A DNA stretch of 15,474 nt from Sphingobacteriaceae bacterium (GTDB taxonomy: Bacteria > Bacteroidota > Bacteroidia > Sphingobacteriales > Sphingobacteriaceae), in the NCBI GenBank assembly GCA_025450155.1, contig JANWIB010000065.1, positions 1 to 15,474 on the forward strand, read 5' to 3'. The first letter of the stretch is position 1, and every line of letters begins with the position of its first letter. Below, in pieces: positions 1 through 7,080 of this stretch. Below the pieces are notes generated by a model. That model was not told the DNA's origin and did not search any database. It worked only from the letters and a program-made list of their open reading frames with translations. The translations under genes were made by a program, and so were the position numbers.

Positions 1-1496
1 AAATGTTTAAACATCAAAGCCTGTAAACCGCGATCGTGGATACGAATAGATCCTCCCCCAATTTCAACACCATTAATTACCAGGTCGTAGGCATTCGCCC
101 TCACTTCTCCGGGCTTGGTATCTAATAAGGCAATATCTTCGGGTTTAGGAGACGTAAACGGGTGGTGCATGGCATGATAACGCTGGGTATCTTCATCCCA
201 CTCTAACAATGGAAAATCAAGTACCCAAAGCGGAGCGAATTGATTTTTATCGCGTAAGCCTAAACGATTACCCATCTCTAATCGGAGTTCGTTTAACTGT
301 TTGCGCACTTTATCGGTATCTCCTGCCATGATCAACATCAAATCTCCGGGCTCTGAATTAAAAGCAGTTGCCCATTTTTTTAACTGATCTTCGGTATAAA
401 ATTTATCAACCGATGATTTTAACGAGCCATCTTCATTATGGCGGCAATAGACCAATCCGGTAGCACCTATTTGTGGGCGCTTTACAAACTCGGTGAGTTC
501 GTCTAATTGCTTACGGGTATACGAAGCACATCCTTTGGCGTTGATACCCACTACCAGTTCAGCATTATCAAAAACTCCGAATCCAAGTCCTTTTACTACC
601 CCATTCAGCTCCACAAACTGCATCCCGAAACGAGTATCGGGTTTGTCCGAACCATATAAGCGCATGGCATCGGCATAATCCATTCGCGGCACTTCACCTA
701 AATCTACTCCTTTAACTTCCTTAAATAGCTGACGAATCATCCCTTCGAAAACATTCAAAATGTCTTCCTGCTCAATAAAGGCCATCTCACAGTCTATCTG
801 TGTAAATTCAGGTTGACGGTCGGCTCTTAAATCCTCATCCCGGAAGCATTTTACGATTTGAAAATAGCGATCGAAACCAGAAACCATCAGCAATTGCTTA
901 AAGGTTTGGGGCGATTGTGGCAGTGCATAAAACTCGCCGGGGTTCATGCGGCTTGGTACGACGAAATCACGGGCTCCTTCCGGTGTAGACTTAATCAGAA
1001 CCGGAGTTTCTACTTCGATAAAGTCCAGGCCGTCTAAATACCGGCGTACGGCCTGTGCCATTTTATGACGAAGAACTAAATTATTCCGAACCGGGTTACG
1101 GCGAAGATCAAGATAACGGTATTTCATTCGCAAATCATCCCCGCCATCGGTTTCATCTTCAATTAAAAACGGAGGTAATTTAGCCGGATTCAACACTTCC
1201 AGTGCCAAAACTTTTATTTCAATTTCTCCGGTAGGGATTTTCGGATTCTTGTTGGAACGTTCTATCACAATTCCACTTATTTTAATCACATATTCGCGAC
1301 TTAGCTCACGTGCCCGGGCACATAAAGCCGGCTCATCATCCATATTAAATACCAGTTGAGTAATTCCATAACGGTCGCGGATATCAATAAAAGTCATCCC
1401 GCCCAAATCACGCGATTTTTGCACCCAACCACTTAAGGTAACCTGTTTCCCCAAATCGTTAATGGATAATTCGCCGCAAGTATGTGTTCTATGCAT
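1..1496 (-). CDS. aspS: Aspartyl-tRNA synthetase, C-terminus cut by window edge
   Basis: Class II aminoacyl-tRNA synthetase that charges tRNA-Asp in the cytoplasm. The 498 codons present, read from ATG at 1496, begin with an OB-fold anticodon-binding domain (about residues 15-105, [11 protein letters not shown] then FIDIRDR). The catalytic domain follows: motif 1 region EVETPVL (161-167), the STPEGARDF segment (170-178) and motif 2 [19 protein letters not shown] (217-235). The bacterial insertion domain comes next, then GGGSIRIH (480-487) near the cut. Motif 3 (GLGLDR type) and roughly 80 residues lie outside the window, judging by the family's usual length near 580. Leu31 is the residue I recall for discriminating (tRNA-Asp-only) enzymes, against His in non-discriminating ones; this is a weak inference. 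The gene diverges from the riboswitch operon. Confidence 0.97.
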   Translation of the reverse strand, partial: MHRTHTCGELSINDLGKQVTLSGWVQKSRDLGGMTFIDIRDRYGITQLVFNMDDEPALCARARELSREYVIKISGIVIERSNKNPKIPTGEIEIKVLALEVLNPAKLPPFLIEDETDGGDDLRMKYRYLDLRRNPVRNNLVLRHKMAQAVRRYLDGLDFIEVETPVLIKSTPEGARDFVVPSRMNPGEFYALPQSPQTFKQLLMVSGFDRYFQIVKCFRDEDLRADRQPEFTQIDCEMAFIEQEDILNVFEGMIRQLFKEVKGVDLGEVPRMDYADAMRLYGSDKPDTRFGMQFVELNGVVKGLGFGVFDNAELVVGINAKGCASYTRKQLDELTEFVKRPQIGATGLVYCRHNEDGSLKSSVDKFYTEDQLKKWATAFNSEPGDLMLIMAGDTDKVRKQLNELRLEMGNRLGLRDKNQFAPLWVLDFPLLEWDEDTQRYHAMHHPFTSPKPEDIALLDTKPGEVRANAYDLVINGVEIGGGSIRIHDRGLQALMFKH

Positions 1497-1515
1497 GATT
1501 ATAAAATTGAAGATG

Positions 1516-1523
1516 CAAAAGTA
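1516..1523 (-). promoter_or_regulatory. Candidate aspS promoter (-7 box)
   Basis: Read on the minus strand this is TACTTTTG, a full match to the Bacteroidota -7 consensus TAnnTTTG, 20 bases before the aspS ATG. That would give a very short leader. No convincing TTG -33 element is visible at the expected 19-21 base spacing, so the call is tentative. Confidence 0.45.
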
Positions 1524-1563
1524 TTATTTCTGATGTAATTGCCTTTAATGATTGTAAATAGAA

Positions 1564-1595
1564 TTGAAAATACCCATTGAATTTTTATAACTTTG
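1564..1595 (+). promoter_or_regulatory. Bacteroidota-type promoter for the TPP-riboswitch operon
   Basis: TTG at 1564-1566 and TAACTTTG at 1588-1595 match the Bacteroidota -33 (TTTG/TTG) and -7 (TAnnTTTG) elements, with 21 bases between them. Transcription should then start near 1601-1603, directly at the 5' edge of the aptamer, leaving almost no upstream leader. The agreement between promoter and riboswitch position supports both calls. Confidence 0.7.
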
Positions 1596-1602
1596 CCTCA
1601 TC

Positions 1603-1798
1603 AATAAGGGGTGCCTTGTTTGTGAAGACGGCGATTTAATATTAACTCAATCGTATCTCAAACACAAAAACAGGCTGAGATTATACCCATCGGAGAAGTG
1701 AAAAGTAAAAGCTAAAAGTCAAAAACTTTCAACTTTTAACCTTACAACGTTGAACTTCTTTCGAGCACCTGATCCGGATAATGCCGGCGTAGGGAAGG
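1603..1798 (+). promoter_or_regulatory. TPP riboswitch (THI element) with extra stem
   Basis: The conserved TPP aptamer segments occur in order: GGGGTGCC (1608-1615), GGCTGAGA (1673-1680), TACCC (1684-1688), CACCTGATCCGGATAATG (1766-1783) and CCGGCGTAGGGA (1784-1795). P2 pairs GGGT with ACCC, P4 pairs CCT (1768-1770) with AGG (1791-1793), and P5 pairs CCGG (1774-1777) with CCGG (1784-1787). P3, between the first two segments, is long: TTGTTTGTG pairs imperfectly with CACAAAAACA. A further stem of about 73 bases sits between P2 and P4. TPP binding normally lowers expression of the downstream gene, here an outer-membrane receptor. No U-tract terminator follows, so control is probably at translation or by another route. 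Confidence 0.95.
1691..1763 (+). repeat. Stem-loop inserted between P2 and P4 of the riboswitch
   Basis: CGGAGAAGT (1691-1699) pairs with ACTTCTTTCG (1754-1763) with one bulge. Inside, nested AAAAG/CTTTT and AAAGT/ACTTT pairs enclose a CAAAA loop. The sequence is built from AAAAGT-like units on one side and ACTTTT-like units on the other, resembling a small dispersed intergenic palindrome. Whether it is a repeat elsewhere in the genome cannot be seen here. Confidence 0.6.
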
Positions 1799-1813
1799 TA
1801 AAAGTTAAAAAAC

Positions 1814-1836
1814 TGCACGTACCCCTTACATGCAGA
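1814..1836 (+). promoter_or_regulatory. Hairpin downstream of aptamer, candidate expression platform
   Basis: CTGCA (1814-1818) pairs with TGCAG (1832-1836) and GTA with TAC inside it, around a C-rich loop. The stretch ACCCCTTA (1821-1828) is an exact 8-base complement of TAAGGGGT (1605-1612) at the 5' edge of the aptamer, so it could compete with P2. There is no following U-run, so it is not an intrinsic terminator. The GTG start lies 26 bases beyond the hairpin. Confidence 0.45.
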
Positions 1837-1861
1837 GGATTTAACTACAATTAATTGCAAA

Positions 1862-4228
1862 GTGAAAAAATTATTTCTTATCGCCTTTATGGCGATGCTG
1901 AGTCCTATTTTGGTATCAGCTCAGTTCTCCCTTTCGGGCAGGATTATCAATTCATCGAATCAGCCGCTGGCTGGGGCAACCATCAACCTGAATCAAACCA
2001 TTATTCAATCCGATTCATTGGGCAGGTATGTCTTTACTGAGTTGCTGGTAGGAAACTACGTCTTTCGGGTCAGTTATATGGGATATGAAACCGTTGAAAA
2101 ACAGTTTTTTCTTCATAACAATTTGATCGAAAACATTGAACTCAAACCGGATCGGATATTGGATGAGGTCATTGTCCGATCAACGCGGGCGACTAATAAT
2201 TCTGCGACTACCTTTAAAAATTTAAGCAGGCAGGAGCTTGAAAAAAATAATTTAGGACAGGACCTTCCGTTTTTACTTAACCAAATGCCTTCAGTTGTAG
2301 TGGCATCTGATGCCGGGGCGGGGGTGGGCTACACGGGTATTCGTATCCGGGGCACTGATCCAACCCGTATTAACGTCACCCTGAATGGCATTCCCTATAA
2401 TGATGCCGAAAGTCAGGGGACTTTTTTTGTTGATTTGCCTGATTTTGCCTCTTCGATAGATAATATCCAGGTTCAACGTGGTGTTGGCACTTCTACCAAC
2501 GGGGCCGGGGCTTTTGGCGCCAGCATCAACATACAAACTACCACCCGCCGGGATACAGCTTATGTTGAGTTAAACAATTCGTATGGATCCTATAACACCT
2601 GGAAGAATACGGTAAATGCAGGAACTGGTTTAATTGGTGGTAAATTTAGTTTAGATGGACGTTTATCACGCATAAAATCTGACGGATACATTGACCGGGC
2701 TTTTTCTAATCTGAAATCTTACTTTTTAAGCGGAGCCTACTACGGGAAGAATAGCTTGCTTCGGGCAAACGTTTTTTCCGGCAATGAAAGCACTTACCAA
2801 GCATGGAACGGTGTTCCGGAGAACCTGTTAGCTACCAATAGAACGTATAATGGCTTTACTTATTCTGATCAAACGGATAACTATCAGCAAGATCATTATC
2901 AGATTTTATATTCCCATCAGTTCGCTGATGAATTTACTTTTAATGGAGCGCTCTATTACACCAAAGGAAAGGGATATTACGAAGAATATAAAGCGGATCA
3001 GGAATTAGTAGATTATGGTTTTCAACCTGTAATTATTGGTACAGAGACGGTAACCGAAACCGATCTTGTACGCCGGCGTTGGTTGGATAACGATTTATAT
3101 GGCTTTACCTACTCGGTCATCTACACCACTGTTAGTAATTTTAACCTTACGTTTGGCGGAGCTTATAACGAATACGACGGAAAACATTTTGGGCAGGTAA
3201 CATGGGCACAATATGCTTCAAACGGTACGAATAACCAACATTATTACGATGAGAAAGGTATTAAAACCGATTTTAATACCTATATAAAGGCTTCTTATAA
3301 AATAGCGCTGGTAAGCCTTTTTGCTGATCTTCAATATAGGAGAATAACCTATTCTTTTTTAGGATATAACAGAAATTTAGAAAAGATGCAGCAAAAGGAT
3401 AAGCTTAACTTTTTCAACCCCAAAGTTGGTATAAGTTACCAGCTTGATGAGCAAAGTAATGTTTATGCTTCTATAGCAGTCGCTCACAGAGAACCCAACC
3501 GGCGTGATTATACCGAATCTGCTCCTGTAGTGCCTAAACCAGAACGGTTAACCGATTTTGAATTGGGTTATCGTGTTTCCCATTCGCGATATAATATTGG
3601 CATAAACGGATATTATATGGGATATAAAAATCAGTTAGTGGTTACAGGCCAGATTAATGATGTAGGAGGATATTTACGGGAGAATGTTCCGAACAGTTAT
3701 CGAATGGGTATCGAATTAGATGCAAAATGGCAACTTTTGAATAATTTAAGTTGGACAGCCACGGCTGCGGTAAGCCAAAACAAAGTAAAAAACTTTCGGG
3801 AGTTTATTGATAGCTACGATGCAGGCTTCAACTGGCTTGGGCAGCAGGAAAATCGATACGGTAAAACGGATATCGCTTTTTCGCCTTCGTTCATTGCATC
3901 CAGCGAATTATCTTTTAACCCAATCAAAAACACTGAAATGGCCTTTTTAAGCAAATATGTGAGCAAACAATACCTGGATAACACTTCGAACAAGGTCCGC
4001 AAGCTCAATGCCTTTCTGGTGAACGATGTACGCCTGCGTTATAATTTTAAGTTCAAACACATAAAAAACATGGGGTTGACCTTAGTGGCCAATAATATTT
4101 TTAGTGAGAAATATGAATCCAACGGCTACACCTTTAGTTATGTATACGATAACTCGCCTGTAACAGAAAATTATTATTTTCCGCAGGCTACCCGGAATTT
4201 TCTTCTCTCGCTTAATGTGAAATTTTAA
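1862..4228 (+). CDS. TonB-dependent outer-membrane receptor under TPP control
   Basis: A 788-residue outer-membrane active transporter powered by TonB. It starts at GTG; this choice keeps an intact signal peptide (1-20, cleaved after VSA), which the next in-frame ATGs at residues 10 and 12 would destroy. Residues 22-95 form a carboxypeptidase-regulatory-like domain (SGRI, PLAGATI, DSLGRYVF, VSYMGYE). A TonB-box-like segment LDEVIVRSTR (100-109) follows, then the plug (about 115-226, with IRIRGTDPTRINVTLNGIPY) and a beta-barrel to the terminal Phe of LNVKF. No SusD-like partner is present, unlike glycan systems. The riboswitch suggests that the cargo is thiamine or its phosphates; TPP-controlled receptors of this kind are known in Bacteroides. 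The substrate is inferred from regulation, not from the barrel sequence. Confidence 0.92.
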   Translation: MKKLFLIAFMAMLSPILVSAQFSLSGRIINSSNQPLAGATINLNQTIIQSDSLGRYVFTELLVGNYVFRVSYMGYETVEKQFFLHNNLIENIELKPDRILDEVIVRSTRATNNSATTFKNLSRQELEKNNLGQDLPFLLNQMPSVVVASDAGAGVGYTGIRIRGTDPTRINVTLNGIPYNDAESQGTFFVDLPDFASSIDNIQVQRGVGTSTNGAGAFGASINIQTTTRRDTAYVELNNSYGSYNTWKNTVNAGTGLIGGKFSLDGRLSRIKSDGYIDRAFSNLKSYFLSGAYYGKNSLLRANVFSGNESTYQAWNGVPENLLATNRTYNGFTYSDQTDNYQQDHYQILYSHQFADEFTFNGALYYTKGKGYYEEYKADQELVDYGFQPVIIGTETVTETDLVRRRWLDNDLYGFTYSVIYTTVSNFNLTFGGAYNEYDGKHFGQVTWAQYASNGTNNQHYYDEKGIKTDFNTYIKASYKIALVSLFADLQYRRITYSFLGYNRNLEKMQQKDKLNFFNPKVGISYQLDEQSNVYASIAVAHREPNRRDYTESAPVVPKPERLTDFELGYRVSHSRYNIGINGYYMGYKNQLVVTGQINDVGGYLRENVPNSYRMGIELDAKWQLLNNLSWTATAAVSQNKVKNFREFIDSYDAGFNWLGQQENRYGKTDIAFSPSFIASSELSFNPIKNTEMAFLSKYVSKQYLDNTSNKVRKLNAFLVNDVRLRYNFKFKHIKNMGLTLVANNIFSEKYESNGYTFSYVYDNSPVTENYYFPQATRNFLLSLNVKF

Positions 4229-4263
4229 AAACGGATATTTGCGTTCATGATAATCCTTTTTCA

Positions 4264-5904
4264 ATGAAATTTAAAAAGCTACTTCTCTTGGCATTCCTGT
4301 TCATTTTTTATGCTGCAAATGCCCAGCAAAAAAATCAGGCTTCTCTGCCAAGGCCGAAATTGGTTGTTGGTTTAGTTGTCGATCAGATGCGATGGGATTA
4401 CCTGTATCGCTATTACAATCGTTATTCTACTGATGGATTTAAACGCTTAATGCGTGAAGGGTTTGCTTGCGAAAATACCAATATTGATTATTTCCCCACC
4501 AAAACAGCTATCGGTCATAGCACCATTTACACCGGTTCGGTTCCAGCCATTCATGGCATAGCCGGAAATGATTTTGTGGTACAAGCTACTGGAAAACCTA
4601 TGTATTGTACCGAAGATACCACCGTGCAAACCGTAGGTAGCACTTCCGAAGCAGGAAAAATGTCGCCCCGCAATTTATTAGCCAGCACCATTACTGACGA
4701 ACTCAAACTAGCTACTAATTTTAAATCTAAAGTAATTGGCATTGCTTTAAAAGATAGGGGAAGCATTTTACCGGCAGGGCATACGCCCGATGCAGCCTAT
4801 TGGTTCGATAATTTGAGTGGTAACTGGATTAGTAGTACCTATTATATGAAAACGTTACCAGCATGGGTACAAAAGTTTAATAGTAATAAATTAATTGAAA
4901 AATACCTGTTACAGGATTGGAAAACATTATATCCTATAGCTACTTATATACAAAGTACGGCTGATGATGTGCCTTACGAAGAGATTTTTCAGGGCGAAAC
5001 CACCTCCGCTTTTCCTCATAAAATTCCTCAAATTAAAGGGAGCGATTATAACACGATTCGTAACACCCCTTACGGAAATACACTAACCCTGGATTTTGCA
5101 AAAGAGGCCATTCAGTCTGAAAAATTAGGAACCGGAGAAGCAACCGACTTCCTGGCGATCAGTTTGTCTTCTACCGATTATATCGGTCATCAGTTTGGCC
5201 CTAATTCTGTTGAGGCAGAAGATACCTACCTGCGTTTGGATCTTGATCTTGCTAACTTCTTCAATAGTTTAGATAAACAAATTGGAAAGGGTAATTATAC
5301 GGTGTTTCTTACTGCCGACCATGGAGCGGCAAACAACCCTCAATTTTTAAAAGATCATCATATCCCCGCAGGGATATGGCCTCAGAAACAAATTTTAAAA
5401 GATTTAAACAGCCTGCTGGAGGCTAAATATCAGGTAAAAAATCTTGCTATTGCCATTATGAATTATCAGCTAACACTAAATAATCAACTAATTGCTGACA
5501 AAAAGCTTGACGACTTTGCGATACGAAAAGATTGTGTGGATTACATAAAAACTACTCCCGGAGTGGCTTATGTAATAGATATGAAAAACTTGGCCAGCGT
5601 CAATATTCCAGATGAGATACGCAGCCGTATTATTAAAGGATATAGCATTGAGCGAAGTGGTATTATCCAGGTTATTTTACAACCGGGTTGGTATAATGGC
5701 AGTTTGGGCTTAGGTACTGATCATGGGGCTTGGAACCCTTACGATACGCATATTCCCTTATTATGGATGGGTTGGGGGATAAAGCCCGGAAAAACCTTTC
5801 GCCCGGTAAATATGACAGATATTACGCCAACCTTAGCTGCTCTTTTATCTATACAAGTTCCCAATGGAAACATTGGCCAACCAATAACGGAGGTTTTAAA
5901 ATAG
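4264..5904 (+). CDS. PafA-type alkaline phosphatase (Thr nucleophile), exported
   Basis: A 546-residue phosphomonoesterase of the alkaline phosphatase superfamily, close to PafA of Elizabethkingia meningoseptica. A signal peptide spans 1-20 (cleaved after ANA). The active site appears complete: Asp40 (VVDQMRWDY); Thr81 nucleophile in PTKTAIGHS; Asn102 (GNDF); Lys163 and Arg165 (ALKDRGS), the pair PafA uses to bind phosphate; Asp305 and His309 (STDYIGH); Asp352 and His353 (TADHG); and His487 (GTDHGAW). These correspond to PafA T79, N100, K162, R164, D305, H309, D352, H353 and H486. It starts 35 bases after the receptor, with no evident terminator between, and 3 bases before the next gene. In this operon it probably acts on a phosphorylated compound linked to thiamine; phosphate scavenging in general is the alternative. 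Confidence 0.92.
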   Translation: MKFKKLLLLAFLFIFYAANAQQKNQASLPRPKLVVGLVVDQMRWDYLYRYYNRYSTDGFKRLMREGFACENTNIDYFPTKTAIGHSTIYTGSVPAIHGIAGNDFVVQATGKPMYCTEDTTVQTVGSTSEAGKMSPRNLLASTITDELKLATNFKSKVIGIALKDRGSILPAGHTPDAAYWFDNLSGNWISSTYYMKTLPAWVQKFNSNKLIEKYLLQDWKTLYPIATYIQSTADDVPYEEIFQGETTSAFPHKIPQIKGSDYNTIRNTPYGNTLTLDFAKEAIQSEKLGTGEATDFLAISLSSTDYIGHQFGPNSVEAEDTYLRLDLDLANFFNSLDKQIGKGNYTVFLTADHGAANNPQFLKDHHIPAGIWPQKQILKDLNSLLEAKYQVKNLAIAIMNYQLTLNNQLIADKKLDDFAIRKDCVDYIKTTPGVAYVIDMKNLASVNIPDEIRSRIIKGYSIERSGIIQVILQPGWYNGSLGLGTDHGAWNPYDTHIPLLWMGWGIKPGKTFRPVNMTDITPTLAALLSIQVPNGNIGQPITEVLK

Positions 5905-5907
5905 AAA

Positions 5908-6513
5908 ATGTTTTATAAACTATTCGTTTTAATCGGTATAAGCTGCGGAACCCTTTCTGTTTATGCACAAACTGTGTGGCATTTAAATAAAGATAAGGAT
6001 GGTATTAAGATTTATACCGGAAACCCTAATTCAGCTGGCTTTAAAACCATTAGAACAACCGCTGTATTGGAAGGAACTCTACCAAAATTTATCTCGATAT
6101 TTCGAGATATAGCTAAACAAAAAGAATGGGTATATGCAACCAAAAAAGCTTATTTAATTGAAAAAATAACTGATAATGAGTTGCTTTATTATGTAGAAAC
6201 CGTTTTACCCTGGCCCGCAAGAAACCGGGATGCAGTTATTCGTATGAAAATTAATGAAAACAGTCAAAATAATATACTTACCCTAACAACCGTTAGCGAA
6301 TCTTCTAGCATTCCTGTAACTTCTGATCATGTACGTGTAACACATTTGCTTGGAACTTGGGAAGTTAAAAATTTAGGCAACAACAAGCTTAGCATTGACT
6401 ATTTTCTGGATGTGGATCCTGGAGGTAGTTTACCTCCGTGGATCGTCAACCTTTTTACTTCTAAGGGGCCATATGAAACATTCCAGAAACTTGCTTTACT
6501 GTTAAAAAAATAG
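5908..6513 (+). CDS. Exported START-domain (SRPBCC fold) protein
   Basis: A 201-residue protein with a signal peptide (1-20, VYA before Gln21). The mature part resembles a single START/StAR-related ligand-binding domain: WHLNKDKDGIKIYTG near the start, then LPWPARNRDAVIRM, YFLDVDPGGSLPPWIVN and a C-terminal helix GPYETFQKLALLL. These segments are typical of bacterial START proteins, whose hydrophobic pocket usually holds a lipid or other apolar ligand. The length fits one domain and nothing else. The gene lies 3 bases after the phosphatase stop, so it is almost certainly co-transcribed with it and hence under the TPP riboswitch. Its link to thiamine is unknown; it could bind a cofactor, a lipid, or a product of the phosphatase. 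Confidence 0.82.
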   Translation: MFYKLFVLIGISCGTLSVYAQTVWHLNKDKDGIKIYTGNPNSAGFKTIRTTAVLEGTLPKFISIFRDIAKQKEWVYATKKAYLIEKITDNELLYYVETVLPWPARNRDAVIRMKINENSQNNILTLTTVSESSSIPVTSDHVRVTHLLGTWEVKNLGNNKLSIDYFLDVDPGGSLPPWIVNLFTSKGPYETFQKLALLLKK

Positions 6514-6514
6514 T

Positions 6515-6550
6515 TTTTTCATACTTATGCTTACATCATGCCATGAAAAA
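6515..6550 (+). terminator. AT-rich hairpin after the operon, possible weak terminator
   Basis: TTTTTCAT (6515-6522) pairs exactly with ATGAAAAA (6543-6550) across a 20-base loop. An alternative fold pairs TTATGCT with AGCATAA in the same stretch. The stem is AT-rich and has no U-run after it, so a true terminator role is uncertain. Confidence 0.3.
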
Positions 6551-6591
6551 GCATAACCCAAATTTGATCCTTTTATTATTATTGCAATACT

Positions 6592-7080
6592 ATGCTTATT
6601 CGCCAGGCAACCTTTAATGATATTCCTGTTATCCACCAGTTAGCGCCTCGTATTTGGCGGAATACCTATAGTAAAATAATATCTGAAGAGCAGATTGTAT
6701 TTATGTTGGATAAAATGTATGCTGAAGAGGTGTTAAAGCAACAATTTGAAGATGGAATTCAATTTTTACTTGCTGAACGGGATAAGGAAGCTGTTGGCTT
6801 TGCAGGATATGCGCTTAAAGAGCAGGAAAATAAGATTTACAGCATACAAAAACTGTATATTTTACCTTCGGAACAAGGTAGGGGAACTGGGAAAAAGCTG
6901 GTGCATTATATAGCTTCCTTAGTGAAAGAGCTTGGCGGGGAGGTATTAGAATTGAATGTAAACCGGAGCAATCCGGCGGTTAATTTTTATAAAAAACTGG
7001 GTTTTGAAATTTATGAAAGTATTGATATTCCCTATTACCAGTTCGTTTTAAACGATTTTGTGATGCGGAAAAAACTTTAG
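6592..7080 (+). CDS. GNAT family N-acetyltransferase
   Basis: A 162-residue cytoplasmic acetyl-CoA-dependent acetyltransferase. The fold signature is clear: motif A at 88-104 with the pyrophosphate-binding QGRGTG (95-100), and motif B NPAVNFYKKLGF (127-138). The N-terminus MLIRQATFNDIPVI and the ending NDFVMRKKL resemble the PaiA-like (spermidine or small-amine acetyltransferase) branch, but the substrate cannot be assigned. The gene begins 78 bases after the START gene. Its end overlaps the stop of the convergent peptidase gene by 4 bases, so no terminator can lie between them. The ATG is preceded by an AT-rich leader without a recognisable ribosome-binding site, as is common in this phylum. 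Confidence 0.9.
   Translation: MLIRQATFNDIPVIHQLAPRIWRNTYSKIISEEQIVFMLDKMYAEEVLKQQFEDGIQFLLAERDKEAVGFAGYALKEQENKIYSIQKLYILPSEQGRGTGKKLVHYIASLVKELGGEVLELNVNRSNPAVNFYKKLGFEIYESIDIPYYQFVLNDFVMRKKL

Noticed and set aside
493..678. Plus-strand open frame of 61 codons
   Set aside because: It lies wholly inside aspS on the other strand and has no family likeness; it is a shadow of that gene.
1697..1741. Repeated AAAAGT units as a possible CRISPR or tandem repeat array
   Set aside because: The units are 6-8 bases with no regular spacers, and they pair with the following ACTTTT units; a stem-loop explains them better.
1590..1805. P1 helix of the riboswitch formed by ACTTTGCCT (1590-1598) and AGGTAAAAGT (1796-1805)
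   Set aside because: The 5' half overlaps the -7 promoter element, so it should not be present in the RNA.
2291..2536. Minus-strand open frame of 81 codons
   Set aside because: It lies inside the receptor gene, opposite the plug-domain codons, and shows no protein-like features.
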